DNA of 64,000 nucleotides, taken from assembly GCA_951799405.1 (NCBI GenBank), contig OX637332.1:749001-813000 (forward strand), in the 5' to 3' direction. Shown here one piece after another: positions 21,117 to 31,075 of this stretch; positions within the stretch are counted from its first letter, which is position 1; each line of letters begins with the position of its first letter. Source of the DNA: Agapetus fuscipes (Eukaryota > Arthropoda > Insecta > Trichoptera > Glossosomatidae). The position numbers were made by a program, and so were the translations under genes. The notes under the pieces are model-generated. The model saw only the letters and a program-made list of their open reading frames with translations. It searched no databases and was not told where the DNA came from.

Positions 21117-21395
21117 TAATGTGATGAGATGTTTTTAGACATGTAGAAAGAATGGATGATGAAAGACTTACAAAGTGTGTTTGAAGAAGAAATGTGAAAG
21201 GAAAAGAGGAAGAGGAAGACCGGGAAAAGCATGGTTGGTGAAATTGTGAAAGAATGGAATATACAAAGCGAATGTAATGTATGATAAAGGTGATAGATAT
21301 TATTGAATTGAGAATTATGTAAGGATAGAAAAAAATGAACACAAATCTGCAAGGGATCCAGCCACGCCTAGCGCAAGGGCGACAGAGTTATAGTA
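21117..21395 (+). mobile_element. LINE-B 3' fragment
   Basis: AATGTGATGAGATG, TTACAAAGTGTGTTTGAAGA and the 3' end CACGCCTAGCGCAAGGGCGA with GAGTTATAG. The RT frame is broken. Confidence 0.75.
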
Positions 21396-21530
21396 CAGTA
21401 TATGGCTTGTAGTTCGAGAGTTATCGCTTTTGACTTACCATTGAAAGTGACTGGTTAGAGTTCATTCTTAGACGTAAAGCCTGTAGAAAAATTGTTATGT
21501 TATTTTAAAATAACATGTAAAAAACAATCT

Positions 21531-22300
21531 CCAAGTGTACAGTGTGTTTTGTGGGCCGAACGGAGCCGAAAGGTCACGGAAGCGGCCGAACTGCCCCGTG
21601 TGATCTGATCGGGCCGTCGTTCATCAGTTCCCAGCAAGATGTGAAGAGAGTCAGACGTCAGCGACCAAGCACCAAGCGGTGCAAGAGGGGGCATTACAAT
21701 GGAGCTCCCTCCTCCCCATCTACTTGGATTTCCTGCCAGCAAGGCACCCGCCTTGTGGACCAGAGGCATAGGAGACATAGTGCATAGGAGCGCCCACCCA
21801 GGGGCTCCAACGTGTGGAGGCGTCCGCCTCGTGAGACGCCGCTAGCCTGGGGCGCTGCCCCAGGCCATTCAGTTCAGAACTCCAGCCAACAGAGTAGGGA
21901 GTATTTTAGTGACGAGATGCAGGTCGGGCCATTCCCTTATTTCCCCTTTTTTCCCCATATTATTAAAGTAAATAAACCCTTATTTGTTCATGTTAAACTT
22001 ATCTTTGAATATAAAACCCTTCCCAGGATACAAGTAAGCAATACCAAAGAAAGAGCCCCATGCCCTGAGAGTGATGCTGATGAGAGCTAGCCGGAGTAAG
22101 TATCCTGTAGGTACATCCTGGAGATACCTTTCCATTATAAACATAACAAAATATTTTAATTTGCACTATGGTACTTCTTACTGACTTTGTATAACCAAAG
22201 ATTCATGTTTTCTATTTCAGATTCGCTCACTTAAGCTTGCCAGTATACCTACTAGACTAACTCAGTATGTGTTGTTAAATTAAAGCTAGCAATATTATTC
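21531..22300 (+). other. GC-rich island of unknown nature
   Basis: 21540-21900 is far richer in GC than its flanks, with open frames on both strands of 81-94 codons that I cannot assign. A perfect small palindrome CCTGGGGCGCTGCCCCAGG lies near 21849. At 22096 there is a donor-like GTAAGTATCC and at 22212-22220 an acceptor-like CTATTTCAG, which would give an intron of about 125 bp. It could be a host exon pair or an LTR/retroelement leader. It appears once in the window. Confidence 0.35.
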
Positions 22301-22444
22301 CACTATTAATTATGCCCGGCGCTAAACAAACTCGTCTTGATTGTAAGTAAGCCTAAAACAGCAGCGTGTCTAGCTACGATTCATACCCGTACATAAACTC
22401 CTGCAAATTCATTTATATGAGAACGCTACGAAAGGCAACCCAGT

Positions 22445-23165
22445 CTGCTCAAAGCGGGAATTGTAGAAGCCGCGGACTGCGCTTTATTATTATTTTGAAT
22501 ACAAAATTTATACAGCGCCTTTTATGACAGTGTGTCACTACAAAGGCAATTGTCCATATGATTGGACGAAGAGGTGAGTCTTGAGACGTCTTTAAAACAG
22601 TCTCTCGAAATCCAGTTCCCTCAGTGAGACGGGAATAGCATGCCAAGTCATTGGCCGCCTTGAATGCCCTGTCTCCAAAAACAGTGCGGGGCCTTCTTGC
22701 AGGGATGTCCAGGCAGCTGCTTATTGATGTAGCTGACCTCAGTGTTTGTCCGCGCGAGGTTACAGTTGCTGGAGACACCAGCTCCATCAGGTACCCAGGA
22801 GCACTCCCAGAGCTTTAAAGGTGAGCAAACCGACTTTGAAGGTGATCCTCTCATAGATTTTCAGCCATGCAGAGCTTGAAGGTGAGGAGTGATGTAGCAG
22901 GACTTTACAGCCCCATATATAAGTATAACTGCGGCGTTCTGTAGCGATTGAAGCCTATTGAGCTGATTTTTGGGCTGGATAGCATAGATTGCATTGCAAT
23001 AGTCGAGTCTAGCCACCACAAAAGAGTTCACAATCGCCTTTTTAGCACTTCTAGGCAGACTTTTAACCACAGTCTTAATTTGACGGAGAGCAAAGAAATC
23101 GGATCTGACAGTATTTGATACTTGAGTATGTGTTAGTCCATTCAAGCTCCGAGAAGTTTAATGCT
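22445..23165 (-). pseudogene. CR1/L2-like LINE, RT C-terminal relic
   Basis: On the minus strand the frame gives SNTVRSDFFALRQIKTVV and ARLDYCNAIY, then QSLQNAAV, as in the RT thumb of CR1/L2-type LINEs. After frameshifts come RRPRTVFGDRAFKAAND and RLKTHLF, the usual C-terminus. Several frameshifts and stops show long decay. 5' parts (endonuclease, RT palm) are missing. Confidence 0.8.
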
Positions 23166-23334
23166 GGTGGACGGGTTGACGTATACTCTGCAGATTCTGA
23201 TGGGTTACAAGTCAAGAAAATCCTCGCGCTTCTTAGCTTTATGTCTTTTAATGATAATAAGTAAGTAGGACAGAAAAATAAGTTCAGATAAAAAAAACGC
23301 TACAAAGCTACTAAGCTCAACGTAAAGTGTTGTG

Positions 23335-23730
23335 GACGGGGTCGCATGTGGCGAGTTGAAGCTTTTTATTTTTACAGGTATGGTGGCCGGCCTTACGCCA
23401 ACATTCAGTTGAAGTGGAGGGCTTACGAGCTAGAGTGATGAATTTTAGACGCTCTACATTTTTGTGTTTATTTCAAACCCAAAATAAAATACCAGCAAGG
23501 TGTACTCAACCTTCACAATAAATGAGTACCAGGCCATTTGGGAGCTGACAAAACCTCGACTTCAATTGAAATTGTTGGCTTAAGGCCGGCTCCCTTACCT
23601 ATTAAATTAAATAGCTTCCACTCGCCAAAAACGAAGCAATGAAGTTACACTACATATATATATTTATATATATATATATATATAAATATATATATATACA
23701 AATATATATAGCTTAGTAGCTTTTTAAATG
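23335..23730. repeat. Two SINE-C pieces head to head
   Basis: 23335-23440 is a minus-strand 3' part (GGGGTCGCATGTGGCGAG, GGCCGGCCTTACGCC). 23460-23640 is a plus-strand body with end (AATACCAGCAAGG, AATGAGTACCAGGCC, CTCCCTTACC). A TA-repeat (23653-23710) interrupts the end; CTTAGTAGCTTTTT follows. Confidence 0.7.
23653..23710. repeat. TA-rich microsatellite
   Basis: Runs of TATATA with short ATA/AAA interruptions, placed inside the SINE-C 3' end. Confidence 0.9.
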
Positions 23731-24205
23731 CATTACATATGTCTGAATAGGTCCTTGTGTTTGCCAATTGTGGATAATATTGAAATTTGTTAATATGATT
23801 TTTTTTTAAATGAAGTTCTACAAAGTTTCCGCAAAACGTTTCATAAATTTCATTAAAAAACACATATTGAAATGCAAAACCAAATGTCTATAAGTCGAAC
23901 TCAACAAACGGCATCTTGCCATTGCAATAGTTAACGTTCGGCTTGAATATTATTTCTATAAATTACCCGGCAAATTTGTTTTGAATGAGCCCACCAGGGT
24001 TTACCTTTAGAAAATAGAAGCTCGTGATTATCATCATTAGGAAACGATAGCAATACACCTCGCTCCATACAGAAACAAAAATATCGTATCACGTAATACT
24101 TCAAATTTAGTCGTTCTGTCATTGCAATGTAACTTATTAAGCTACACACATAATGCAACTTTTTAGCGCGTTGTTCCCGAAATCAAGAAACAAGGGTCCA
24201 GTCTG
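23731..24205. other. No gene recognised
   Basis: AT-rich; nothing supported. Confidence 0.4.
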
Positions 24206-24475
24206 ACTGACCAGCCAGGGGTTAACACTTCTGACTCGTTGTGGGTTCAAACCCAGCGGAGCACAAAAAAATACCATTTATGTTTTCAAATATGCTCTTC
24301 GCTGGGTAAAAAATTCATATATCTTTAACAAAGTCTGGTCACTAAAGATCCATCCAGCCTTACAGCGACTGGGTCTTGACTGAGAAATTTCGCTATCTAC
24401 AGCAACGACCAAGCTCGCAGAGGGCTCTTGAGGTGTGATTCACATAAAAACAGTGCTCACCAAATAAAAACCAGT
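24206..24475 (+). repeat. SINE-D1, nearly complete
   Basis: The head has a B box GGGTTCAAACCCAGC. The body has GCTCTTCGCTGGGTAAAAAA, GACTGGGTCTTGACTGAGAA and GACGACCAAGCTCGCAGAGG. The tail is GTGATTCACATAAAAACAGT then GCTCACCAAATAAA. Confidence 0.85.
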
Positions 24476-24477
24476 TG

Positions 24478-24610
24478 TAAATATTTAAAAATATAAATGG
24501 TAAAACATTGTTTTAATTCACTTTATTCTTTTATTTTTAAAGTGAATTAAAACAATGTTTTACCATTTATATTTTTAAATATTTATAAAAATGGACTTTC
24601 ACTGTGTTAA
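24478..24610. repeat. Fold-back M3, 48-bp perfect arms
   Basis: Arms 24478-24525 and 24538-24585 are exact inverted copies around a 12-nt loop, and they include GTTTTAATTCACTTTA. The M end ATGGACTTTCACTGTG follows. The core with the hammerhead-like motif is deleted. Confidence 0.85.
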
Positions 24611-24724
24611 CAGATCAACACTAAAAAATATTAAAAACCAGTTGCACTATATTTGAGCCTTGTGTTTTTGGGTATTCAAGAACCCGTAAAAAGCATCACA
24701 ACTACGCTAAACCTTCAGTGTTAC

Positions 24725-24868
24725 TTATTTTGTGTGTGGGTTTCTCAGCTTCCGAGGGGGCTGGTACTCATTTCTCGTGATGTCTGAGTAAATCTTGTCG
24801 GGCTTATATTTTGGGCTTAAACAAACATCGAAACGGAAAATACTTTCAGACACTCTCGGTGGGACTCC
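24725..24868 (-). repeat. SINE-C fragment
   Basis: Body words AGCTTCCGAGGGGGCTGGTA and CTCATTTCTCGTGA, ending in the head remnant TCGGTGGGACTCC. The tRNA-like head is cut just upstream of the B box. Confidence 0.7.
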
Positions 24869-24884
24869 AACTGGAGCTGTCATA

Positions 24885-25265
24885 CACCCTGCAACTCCTA
24901 CCGATCTTCCCTGAAACAGGGGCGACATTGGCAAAGTGAACCATTTTCTACAGCATGGGGGGTCAGCGGCATACCAACCTATAAGTCAAGGAACATACAC
25001 ACAAATTACATTTTTAAAATCAAAAAATAATAATATGTATGGACATCAAAAACAAAACAGAAAACAAATTCTAATTTGAAAAACTCTAGCCACCAACATA
25101 ACAGATCAATCGCCATTTCTTTTTGTATTTACATACTTCTTTCATTTTCTCCAGAGTCATAACCTTCTTCATACTGGCTCTCCTTTTATTATGACTCTGG
25201 ATATTCGCAGTTTCGGAAATTTGGTCCATTTATACCTTTCTCGGTCTTCCTCGTAACACTCTTTA
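24885..25265 (-). mobile_element. LINE-A fragment with RT tail
   Basis: Module A without its 3' third, then UTR and RT tail (MTLEKMKEV region, NKRRASMKKV). The 3' end is lost at the SINE-C junction. Upstream RT sequence decays after about 25265. Confidence 0.75.
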
Positions 25266-25445
25266 ATACGCTGGATTACACCCGCTTGGACCTCTCAATC
25301 ATAGCACCGGCTGTTTTGTAGACAACAAAGGAATCACCTGTGAGTGTATTATCATATTTCTCGCTGTGTTTTGTAGAATCATGCGATGATTTGTTACTTT
25401 CTGTAGTTTCCATTGCTAGGATTGAGCCACCGCAGAGTACAGCAT

Positions 25446-25680
25446 CCTTAGTGCGAGTTGCAAAACTTGAGAAAAGTAAAGTTTACGGAAAATATAAAAG
25501 CGTGATTTTTCCCAAAATCTGCCGTTTTTGTTTCTTACACTTGGTGGTCTTAGCAAAAGAGTTACAGTGATGAAGAAAATCAAGTTCAAACAAACAAAAA
25601 CGGCAGATTTTGGGGGAAATCACTCTTTAATAGTTGCCGTAAATTTTCTATTATTCAAGTTTTGCAACTCATACTAAGGG
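25446..25680. mobile_element. MITE T, long inverted arms
   Basis: Left CTTAGTGCGAGTTGCAAAAC...CCAAAATCTGCCGTTTTTGT; right is the inverted copy ACAAAAACGGCAGATTTTGG...GTTTTGCAACTC..ACTAAG. The arms are about 85 bp, with indels. No reading frame of note. Confidence 0.75.
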
Positions 25681-25829
25681 TATAGAACTCGTATTCCTTT
25701 GGGACCCGCGCAACACAGACAAAGAACGGCTGCAACGCAAAAGCGTCCGAGGCTTTTAGGTATTTTACACTTCAACATCATACTCGTACTATTACACTTT
25801 CAAGATTTATTTAAGCTGAGATTGCCAAG
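25681..25829. other. No feature recognised
   Basis: Short unassigned stretch between MITE T and SINE-D2. Confidence 0.4.
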
Positions 25830-26236
25830 TTTTTTTTTTGTTTTTTTTTAAGAAATCCTGTGCGGGAGACTCCCTAGATTCTAAAGACTCTAGGGGTCTA
25901 TGACACTTGTTGTAGTGCCGCAGAGGTGTACGAGCTTGGTCGTCGCTATAAAGCGCCAATACTCAAGCAAGACCCAGTTGCTCTAAGGCTGGATGGACCT
26001 TTGGTGACCGGTCATTGGTAAAGGTTTATGAATTTTTAAACCCAGCGAAGAGCACATTCGAAATATAAATGGTATTTTTTTTTGTGCTCCGCCGGGATCC
26101 GAATCCACAACCTTCCATTTACGAGTCCAAAGTGTTGCCACTACGGACTACGGACCGGTCCAAGATGCCAATGACACGCGGTGTACCTGAGCGGTTACCC
26201 ATCCAAGCACTGACCACGCCCAATGTTGCTTAGTTT
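25830..26236 (-). repeat. SINE-D2 with 5S rRNA-like head
   Basis: Minus order: 5S-like piece (26167-26236: AAGCAACATTGGGCG, CTTGGATGGGTAACCGCT and ACACCGCGTGTCATTGGC), linker ATCTTGGACCGG, tRNA-like head, D body, D2 tail (CACTACAACAAGTGTCATAG, CTCCCGCACAGGATTTCTT), poly(A) (poly-T at 25830-25850). It shares the 5S-tRNA junction with 57414-57857, so the fusion is a family trait. Confidence 0.8.
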
Positions 26237-26399
26237 ATTTTCATTTGAAGTTGAATTAATTGTAAATAAAGTTGCAAGTGTCTGCTGGTGTGCATGCATT
26301 AATTGTTCCTCTTCACACGGTCTGGCACGGTACTGAATCGGGAAGCGCGTTGTATAATTGATAGATGATTTTTTTTCAAACCATCCGGTTCCAATTCGT

Positions 26400-26830
26400 T
26401 GACGTATAGGTTGGTATGAGGCTGACCATCTATACTATAAAAAAAAAGGTTCACTTTTCTTATTATGTTTATGTGCATTTGAGTTTGAATCTTAATTTAC
26501 AAGAACACAAGCAGCTGTAAGCGCTAACTTACACTTGTCTATTTGTGGGCATGCATTCAATATGAATTTTAAATCATTTTTAGGGTTTGGTGGTGTACAC
26601 AGTAAAAGTCCATTGTATATTAAGTAAATAAACAAAGTTTTAACTCACTTTTATAATTTTATTTCTGTCTAGCACTTTCGCCTACAAGGCATCTTAAGGA
26701 CAATGTTGTCCTAGACAAATGCTAGACAGAAATAAAATTATAAAAGTGAATTAATACTTTGTTTATTTAATGAATATGAATTTTAAATGTTAATATATCT
26801 TTAAAACTTAGATTATAGATTATTACCTAT
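26400..26830 (+). repeat. Module A split by fold-back M4
   Basis: 5' part 26400-26574 and 3' part 26773-26830 (TTAATATATC...CTTAGATTATAGATTATT) of one diverged module A. The 16-bp word AATATGAATTTTAAAT occurs at 26559-26574 and again at 26773-26788. Confidence 0.8.
26575..26772. mobile_element. Fold-back M4, 198 bp, 16-bp flanking repeat
   Basis: Arms: AGTTTTAACTCACTTTTATA...TTTCTGTCTAGCA and its inverted copy GCTAGACAGAAATAAAATTA...GTGAATTAATACTTTG. The minus-strand centre keeps stem GCCT/AGGC before GAAA, while CTGAAGA has decayed to CTTAAGA. The long target duplication favours a retroposition-like route over cut-and-paste. Confidence 0.8.
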
Positions 26831-26872
26831 ATCAAAAACACCGTAAAGGGCATTTTCTGGTTTTCATATATT

Positions 26873-27115
26873 TATCTATAATCTAGGTTGCATGGATATA
26901 TTCATTTAAAGTTCTCAAATGCATGCCCACAAACAAACAAGTGTAGTTCGCGTTTACAAATGCTGAATGTGCACTTACAAATAAAATCCAAACCTCAAAT
27001 GAACATAAGTCCTACAGCTTTGGCCGACCTTCCCTGACACACGGGTGACATTGGAAAAGTGAACCATTTTTTACAGTATGGGTGGTCAGCCTCATACCAA
27101 CCTATAAGTTAAGGA
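26873..27115 (-). repeat. Module A, stand-alone
   Basis: Begins (minus) TTCCTTAACTTATAGGTTGG and ends CCTAGATTATAGATAA. The flanking words (GGTTTTCATATATTTATCT and CCGCCTTTGGTTCCATACG) recur joined at 30425-30495, which suggests this copy was inserted in an older repeat. Confidence 0.85.
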
Positions 27116-27560
27116 ATGCCATTTTCGAATAAACCGCCTTTGGTTCCATACGAATCTGAATTTAAAACACATTTTTTTTGTTTTTCTTTGTAAATGAAAT
27201 GAAATCAGACGGTGTCTTATTTATTGTTGAAATGTATTTTTGTTGTTGCCATCTCGGCAATCGCTTGACAATAATTCCGTGGCGCTTCCACATAGGTAGG
27301 CGGATTCGCAGGCGGGGCAGTTGTCTGGATGGGCGGGTTCTTCTCCGCCCCTGCGATCTTCCAAATCAGAAGTTCTCACTCACAATAATGCCGTGTGATG
27401 GAACCAAGCAACCGCAAGCTCGGAGAACTAATGCGCCCAAACAGGCATACAAACTCGCCTCATCTCACAACATTCACGACAAGATTATCTGACAAACAAT
27501 AAACAATGTTATAATCATTGGAATATATATTTTTGTTGTTATTGCCAAGTAATTGCCAAG
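27116..27560. other. Unassigned; GC-rich 27240-27490
   Basis: 27116-27215 resembles 30465-30545 (GAAATGAAATCAGAC). 27240-27490 is GC-rich and open on + (27178-27492, 104 codons) with no recognised residues. It has no partner in the window and could be an unrecognised exon. Confidence 0.35.
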
Positions 27561-27885
27561 TCCGGTCGATAGCTCAGTTGGTAGAGTGCTTGCATTCCAT
27601 GCCGCGAGCTCGTGTTCGAATCCCACCGAGGGTGTCAGAAATGATTTCCCGTTTCGGTTTTTATTTCAAACCCCAAAATCAAATACCGGCAAGGCTTACT
27701 CAGCCTTCACAAGAAATGAGTACCAGCCCTTTCGGGAGCTGGGAAACCCCCGCTTCAACTGAAGTGGTTGGCGTAAGGCCCGCCCCCTTACCTGTAAAAA
27801 TAAAAAGGTTCAACTGGCCACATGCGACCCCTTCGGGGGTAACGCGGCAAGCAGTTACACTATATTTGTAGCTTAGTTGCGTTTT
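27561..27885 (+). repeat. SINE-C, most complete copy
   Basis: CCGGTCGATAGCTCAGTTGG (A box), GTGTTCGAATCCCACC (B box), body, a possible hairpin at CTTTCGGGAGCTGGGAAA, CCTTACCTGTAAAAATAAA, CGACCCCTTCGGGGG, 3' end TAGCTTAGTTGCG plus T-run. About 325 bp. The head resembles a tRNA, but upstream and downstream pol III gene features do not support a free tRNA gene. Best reference copy for the family in this window. Confidence 0.85.
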
Positions 27886-29279
27886 TTTGTGTTAATAGAC
27901 CTAAGGTTGGGCAAAATATAAATTAGCATTAATGTGTAATTTTTTTTAATTTACTTAATTTTTCCACTCAGAGAATTGCTTAACAGTCATGGAGATATAA
28001 TTCAATGGAGGGGCTATGACTGTGATTTAGTACCAATCAACATGATGCACCGTCTTTGACACCAAACATTGTTTATAATGCTGTCTCGCTCACGACATAT
28101 GAAATGCTTTTCTCATTTATTTTGCTCTGTAAGCATCGTATCTCTACTCCGTCTTCAATATATTAACATATCACCATAGAAACCATGAAATCACCATGGC
28201 AAAGGACTTTGTTACAAGTGTTGTTGAAAGTATGAAAATATCTGGTAAATTCCGAATTCAAAAATGTTCCGACCTCATTGTGTACGGGATGTTTTTCACA
28301 AGTATCTATTACCGCGAGCATAGAAGATATATACTTGAATAAGGAAGTATGTACCTACATGCTTGAAAATGGCTAGTTCTAAAAATAAGTTCTAAAAAAT
28401 TTTAAAAATCTGTTGAGTGAAACTTCTCATAGTAAGTGAACTAATTACAAGGAAGTGCACATGAAAAACTCCAGGATTTTCGCACTTATTTGGTGTTTTC
28501 TCTCATTAAAATAAGGAAAAAGATGCATTTATCTAAGAAACCCATATTTACTTAATGTCACAGTTTTACCTTAAAGGTGTCGAAATGAAAATGAATAAAA
28601 AATGTTGAGAAAAGAAAAGAGTTTTTTTTTTCAAGAATATCATTCATGTATTATGTAGGAAAGTTTGTAAGATAATAATAAACCATAAAGGGTATGCAAA
28701 GACCGCGAACCGCGCGGAGAAGCACCGATTGTGCCCGAAGTTTTAATGGCGTTACGAGGGTCGTTATCGGGGATGTTGAGTGAGCGTTCGGAAATTTTAA
28801 ATAGTGGATCGCCTGCCGCGGCCGACCGACCAAAACTTTTAGCACAATAGGCACCATGACTTTGAATATTTCAAATAAATTGTTCAAACTTTTCGAAAAT
28901 CAACGTATCAACCTGCGTACTGATATACTGCGCTGAGCGCAGATGGCTCCTCGAGAAATACCCGTCAGGGAGGCTTTCCCGTCAGGCACATTAGCTTCAG
29001 TAACATCGAAATTCTAGGGAAGGGCGGGTTCTTTAGAGTCATGCAATAGCCTCTGATCTGGAGGACTTTCTTTTCTTTGACACGAATAGAGTTACGCTAG
29101 CTGATTAACTTCAGCCACTTATAATAGAAAAAAATATTGTAATGTTGTTAACCGAGTGAAGCAACTCCGCATGAGTTGTATGAACTGGGTGGGAGGTGGT
29201 GGGAGAGTGTCAACCTGCTCGAGGGTGAATGCGTGAAGCGCTCATAAGATCAAACTAAAATTCAAATGTGATTACACTT
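27886..29279. other. No gene recognised; GC patch 28680-28960
   Basis: 1.4 kb without repeats I can identify. 28680-28960 is GC-richer, with a 78-codon minus open stretch of unknown nature. Confidence 0.4.
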
Positions 29280-29690
29280 GACTCTGGAGGAAATGGAAGA
29301 AGTATGTAAGGACAGAAAGAAATGGCGGTTGATCTGTAATGTTGGCGGCTGGGTTGTTTAAATTAAAATTTGTTTTCTGTTAGTTTTTGATGTCCGTACA
29401 AATTATAATTTAGTAATTTTAAAAATGTAATTTGTCATGTATATTCCTTGACTTATAGGTTGGTATGCGGCTGACCACCCATACTGTAAAAATGGTTCAC
29501 TTTGCCAATGTCACCCCTGTTTCAGGGAAGGTCGGCAGGAGTTTCAGGGTATATTTTTATTTGAGATTCGGGTTTTTATATTGTAGGTCCACAGCGGTAT
29601 GTTTAAGCGCGAATTTATACGTGTCTGCAAGTGAAAATGCATATAATGTGAATCTTTAATGTTACATATATTTGCAACTTAGATTAGATT
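29280..29690 (+). mobile_element. LINE-A 3' part
   Basis: Starts in the RT tail (LEEMEEVCKDRKKWRLICNV), then UTR, complete module A and the tail CTTAGATTAGATTA. It adjoins repeat X at 29691. Confidence 0.85.
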
Positions 29691-29955
29691 ACACACCCAA
29701 CACTACTAAAAAATGTACCAAGGATGTTGAAAAGCATCGTGGTTGACGAACCTCAGACACTGATTTAACAAATTCATATCCTGGTATTCAGCAGCAACAA
29801 AATGTATAACAAAAATTGACGATCACGTTGATTAATCAAAACATTAATTAGATAATCAATGTTTTTTTTTTACAAAAATCTCTTGCAGAAGACGAGCGTT
29901 GAAATCCTAGGATCGGTCATTTATTTTCTTCTCTATTCTTTTCTACCCAAGGCAA
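29691..29955 (+). repeat. Repeat X, copy 1
   Basis: Inverted partner at 52248-52512; shared words include CACACCCAAC, ACCAAGGATGTTGAAAAGCA, CAAATTCATATCCTGGTATT and TCCTAGGAT. The module A tail lies at the same point beside both copies. Element type unknown. Confidence 0.7.
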
Positions 29956-30159
29956 TCGTCTTGTGACTTGCGTTCAAATATCAAAATATCTTGTCATCTT
30001 CCATTATTTAGTAAAAATCGTTAGATGACTGCTGACGTTTATTAAAATAGTACAAAGGACAAGTCGCTTCACTATCATAATTTATCTTTGTACGAGTCGT
30101 TTATATTATATTGAGGTGGAAATCTAGATTTTTTTATTATGTAGATTTTCGGCAGTAAC

Positions 30160-30340
30160 TTTGTACACTCCATTTTAACAGATTAAATGAAAATCCTTTG
30201 TTGAAGTTCACAGAGAGTTATATTTATAAACACGACTATATTTTGCACCTGAAGATGGGATGTTCTGCGGTCCCGAAACCGGTCGTGTTTCATAAATATA
30301 ACTCACTGTAAACTTTAACAAAGAATTTTCATTTAAATCT
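30160..30340. mobile_element. Fold-back H1
   Basis: Arms AATGAAAATCCTTTGTTGAA...TTATATTTATAAACACGAC and the inverted copy GTCGTGTTTCATAAATATAA...AAGAATTTTCATT, about 50 bp each, with a hammerhead-like core in the middle (30237-30300). Relatives at 52860-53264. No reading frame. Confidence 0.8.
30237..30300 (+). ncRNA. Hammerhead-like motif, best copy
   Basis: CTGAAGA at 30249-30255, extra T, stem II GGGA (30257-30260)/TCCC (30271-30274), GAAA (30275-30278 as G-AAA), self-complementary CCGG, then TC as the expected cleavage dinucleotide. Stem I pairs CAC (30246-30248) with GTG (30285-30287) and TATATTT (30237-30243) with AAATATA (30294-30300). Known hammerheads have no unpaired base before stem II, so activity is open. 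Confidence 0.5.
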
Positions 30341-30763
30341 GCTACATTTTTTTCATTATGAAATACGAAAACACAGTATTTTCACACATTACATTTCTGG
30401 TTTTTTTTTAAATATATATTCTATGGTTTTCATAAATTTATCTCATTGCAAAATAAATCTTAGATATCCGCCTTTTGTTCTATACGGATCTTAATTGAAA
30501 AAAATGTTTTTTGTTATTCTTTGTAGATGAAATGAAATCAGACTGCTGACGTTTGTTAAAAAAGTCCGAAGGATAAGTCGCTTCACTTTCATAACTAGAA
30601 GATCCTTCAGTGTGTTCAGATGTAAGGCAGCCTCTTACCTGCCAAACTGCGGTCCAACTGCAGGCGCGTACAGAGAACTAGCCGTGATGGCGTGGTCAGG
30701 AATTCTTCCTTCCTCCATTCCTAGCGGCGACTTGCACTCTCCTGAAAACACACAATGTAATCA

Positions 30764-31072
30764 ATGAAATCCTGTGCGGGAGACTACCTAGATTCTAGAG
30801 ACTCTAGGGGTCTATGACACTTGTTGTAGTGCCGCAGAGGTGTACGAGCTTGGTCGTCGCTACAAAGCGCCAATACTCAAACAAGACCCAGTAGCTGTAA
30901 GGCTGGATGGACCTTTGGTGACCGGTCATTGGTAAGGTTTATGAATTTTTTCAACCCAGCGAAGAGCAAATTTGAAAATATAAATGGTATATTTGTTGTG
31001 CTCCGTCGGGATTCGAACCCACAACCTTCCCATTCAGAGTCCGCAGTGTTACCACTGAGCTACGGACTGGTC
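30764..31072 (-). repeat. SINE-D2, no 5S head
   Basis: The tail GAAATCCTGTGCGGGAGACT lies at the left, D body in the middle, and the tRNA-like head ends (minus) at GACCAGTCCGTAGCTCAGTG. The 5S part is absent. No poly(A) is visible. Confidence 0.85.
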
Positions 31073-31075
31073 AAA

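Larger units (their letters stand above)
30026..30595 (+). repeat. Pair of ~55-bp direct repeats
   Basis: GACTGCTGACGTTTATTAAA (30026 on) and GACTGCTGACGTTTGTTAAA (30541 on) both continue to AAGTCGCTTCACT. H1 lies between them. They may be flanks duplicated with the insertion or two copies of a small repeat. Confidence 0.6.

Noticed and set aside
27561..27635. Possible tRNA gene
   Set aside because: A and B boxes are good, but the same head starts every SINE-C and runs into the SINE body.
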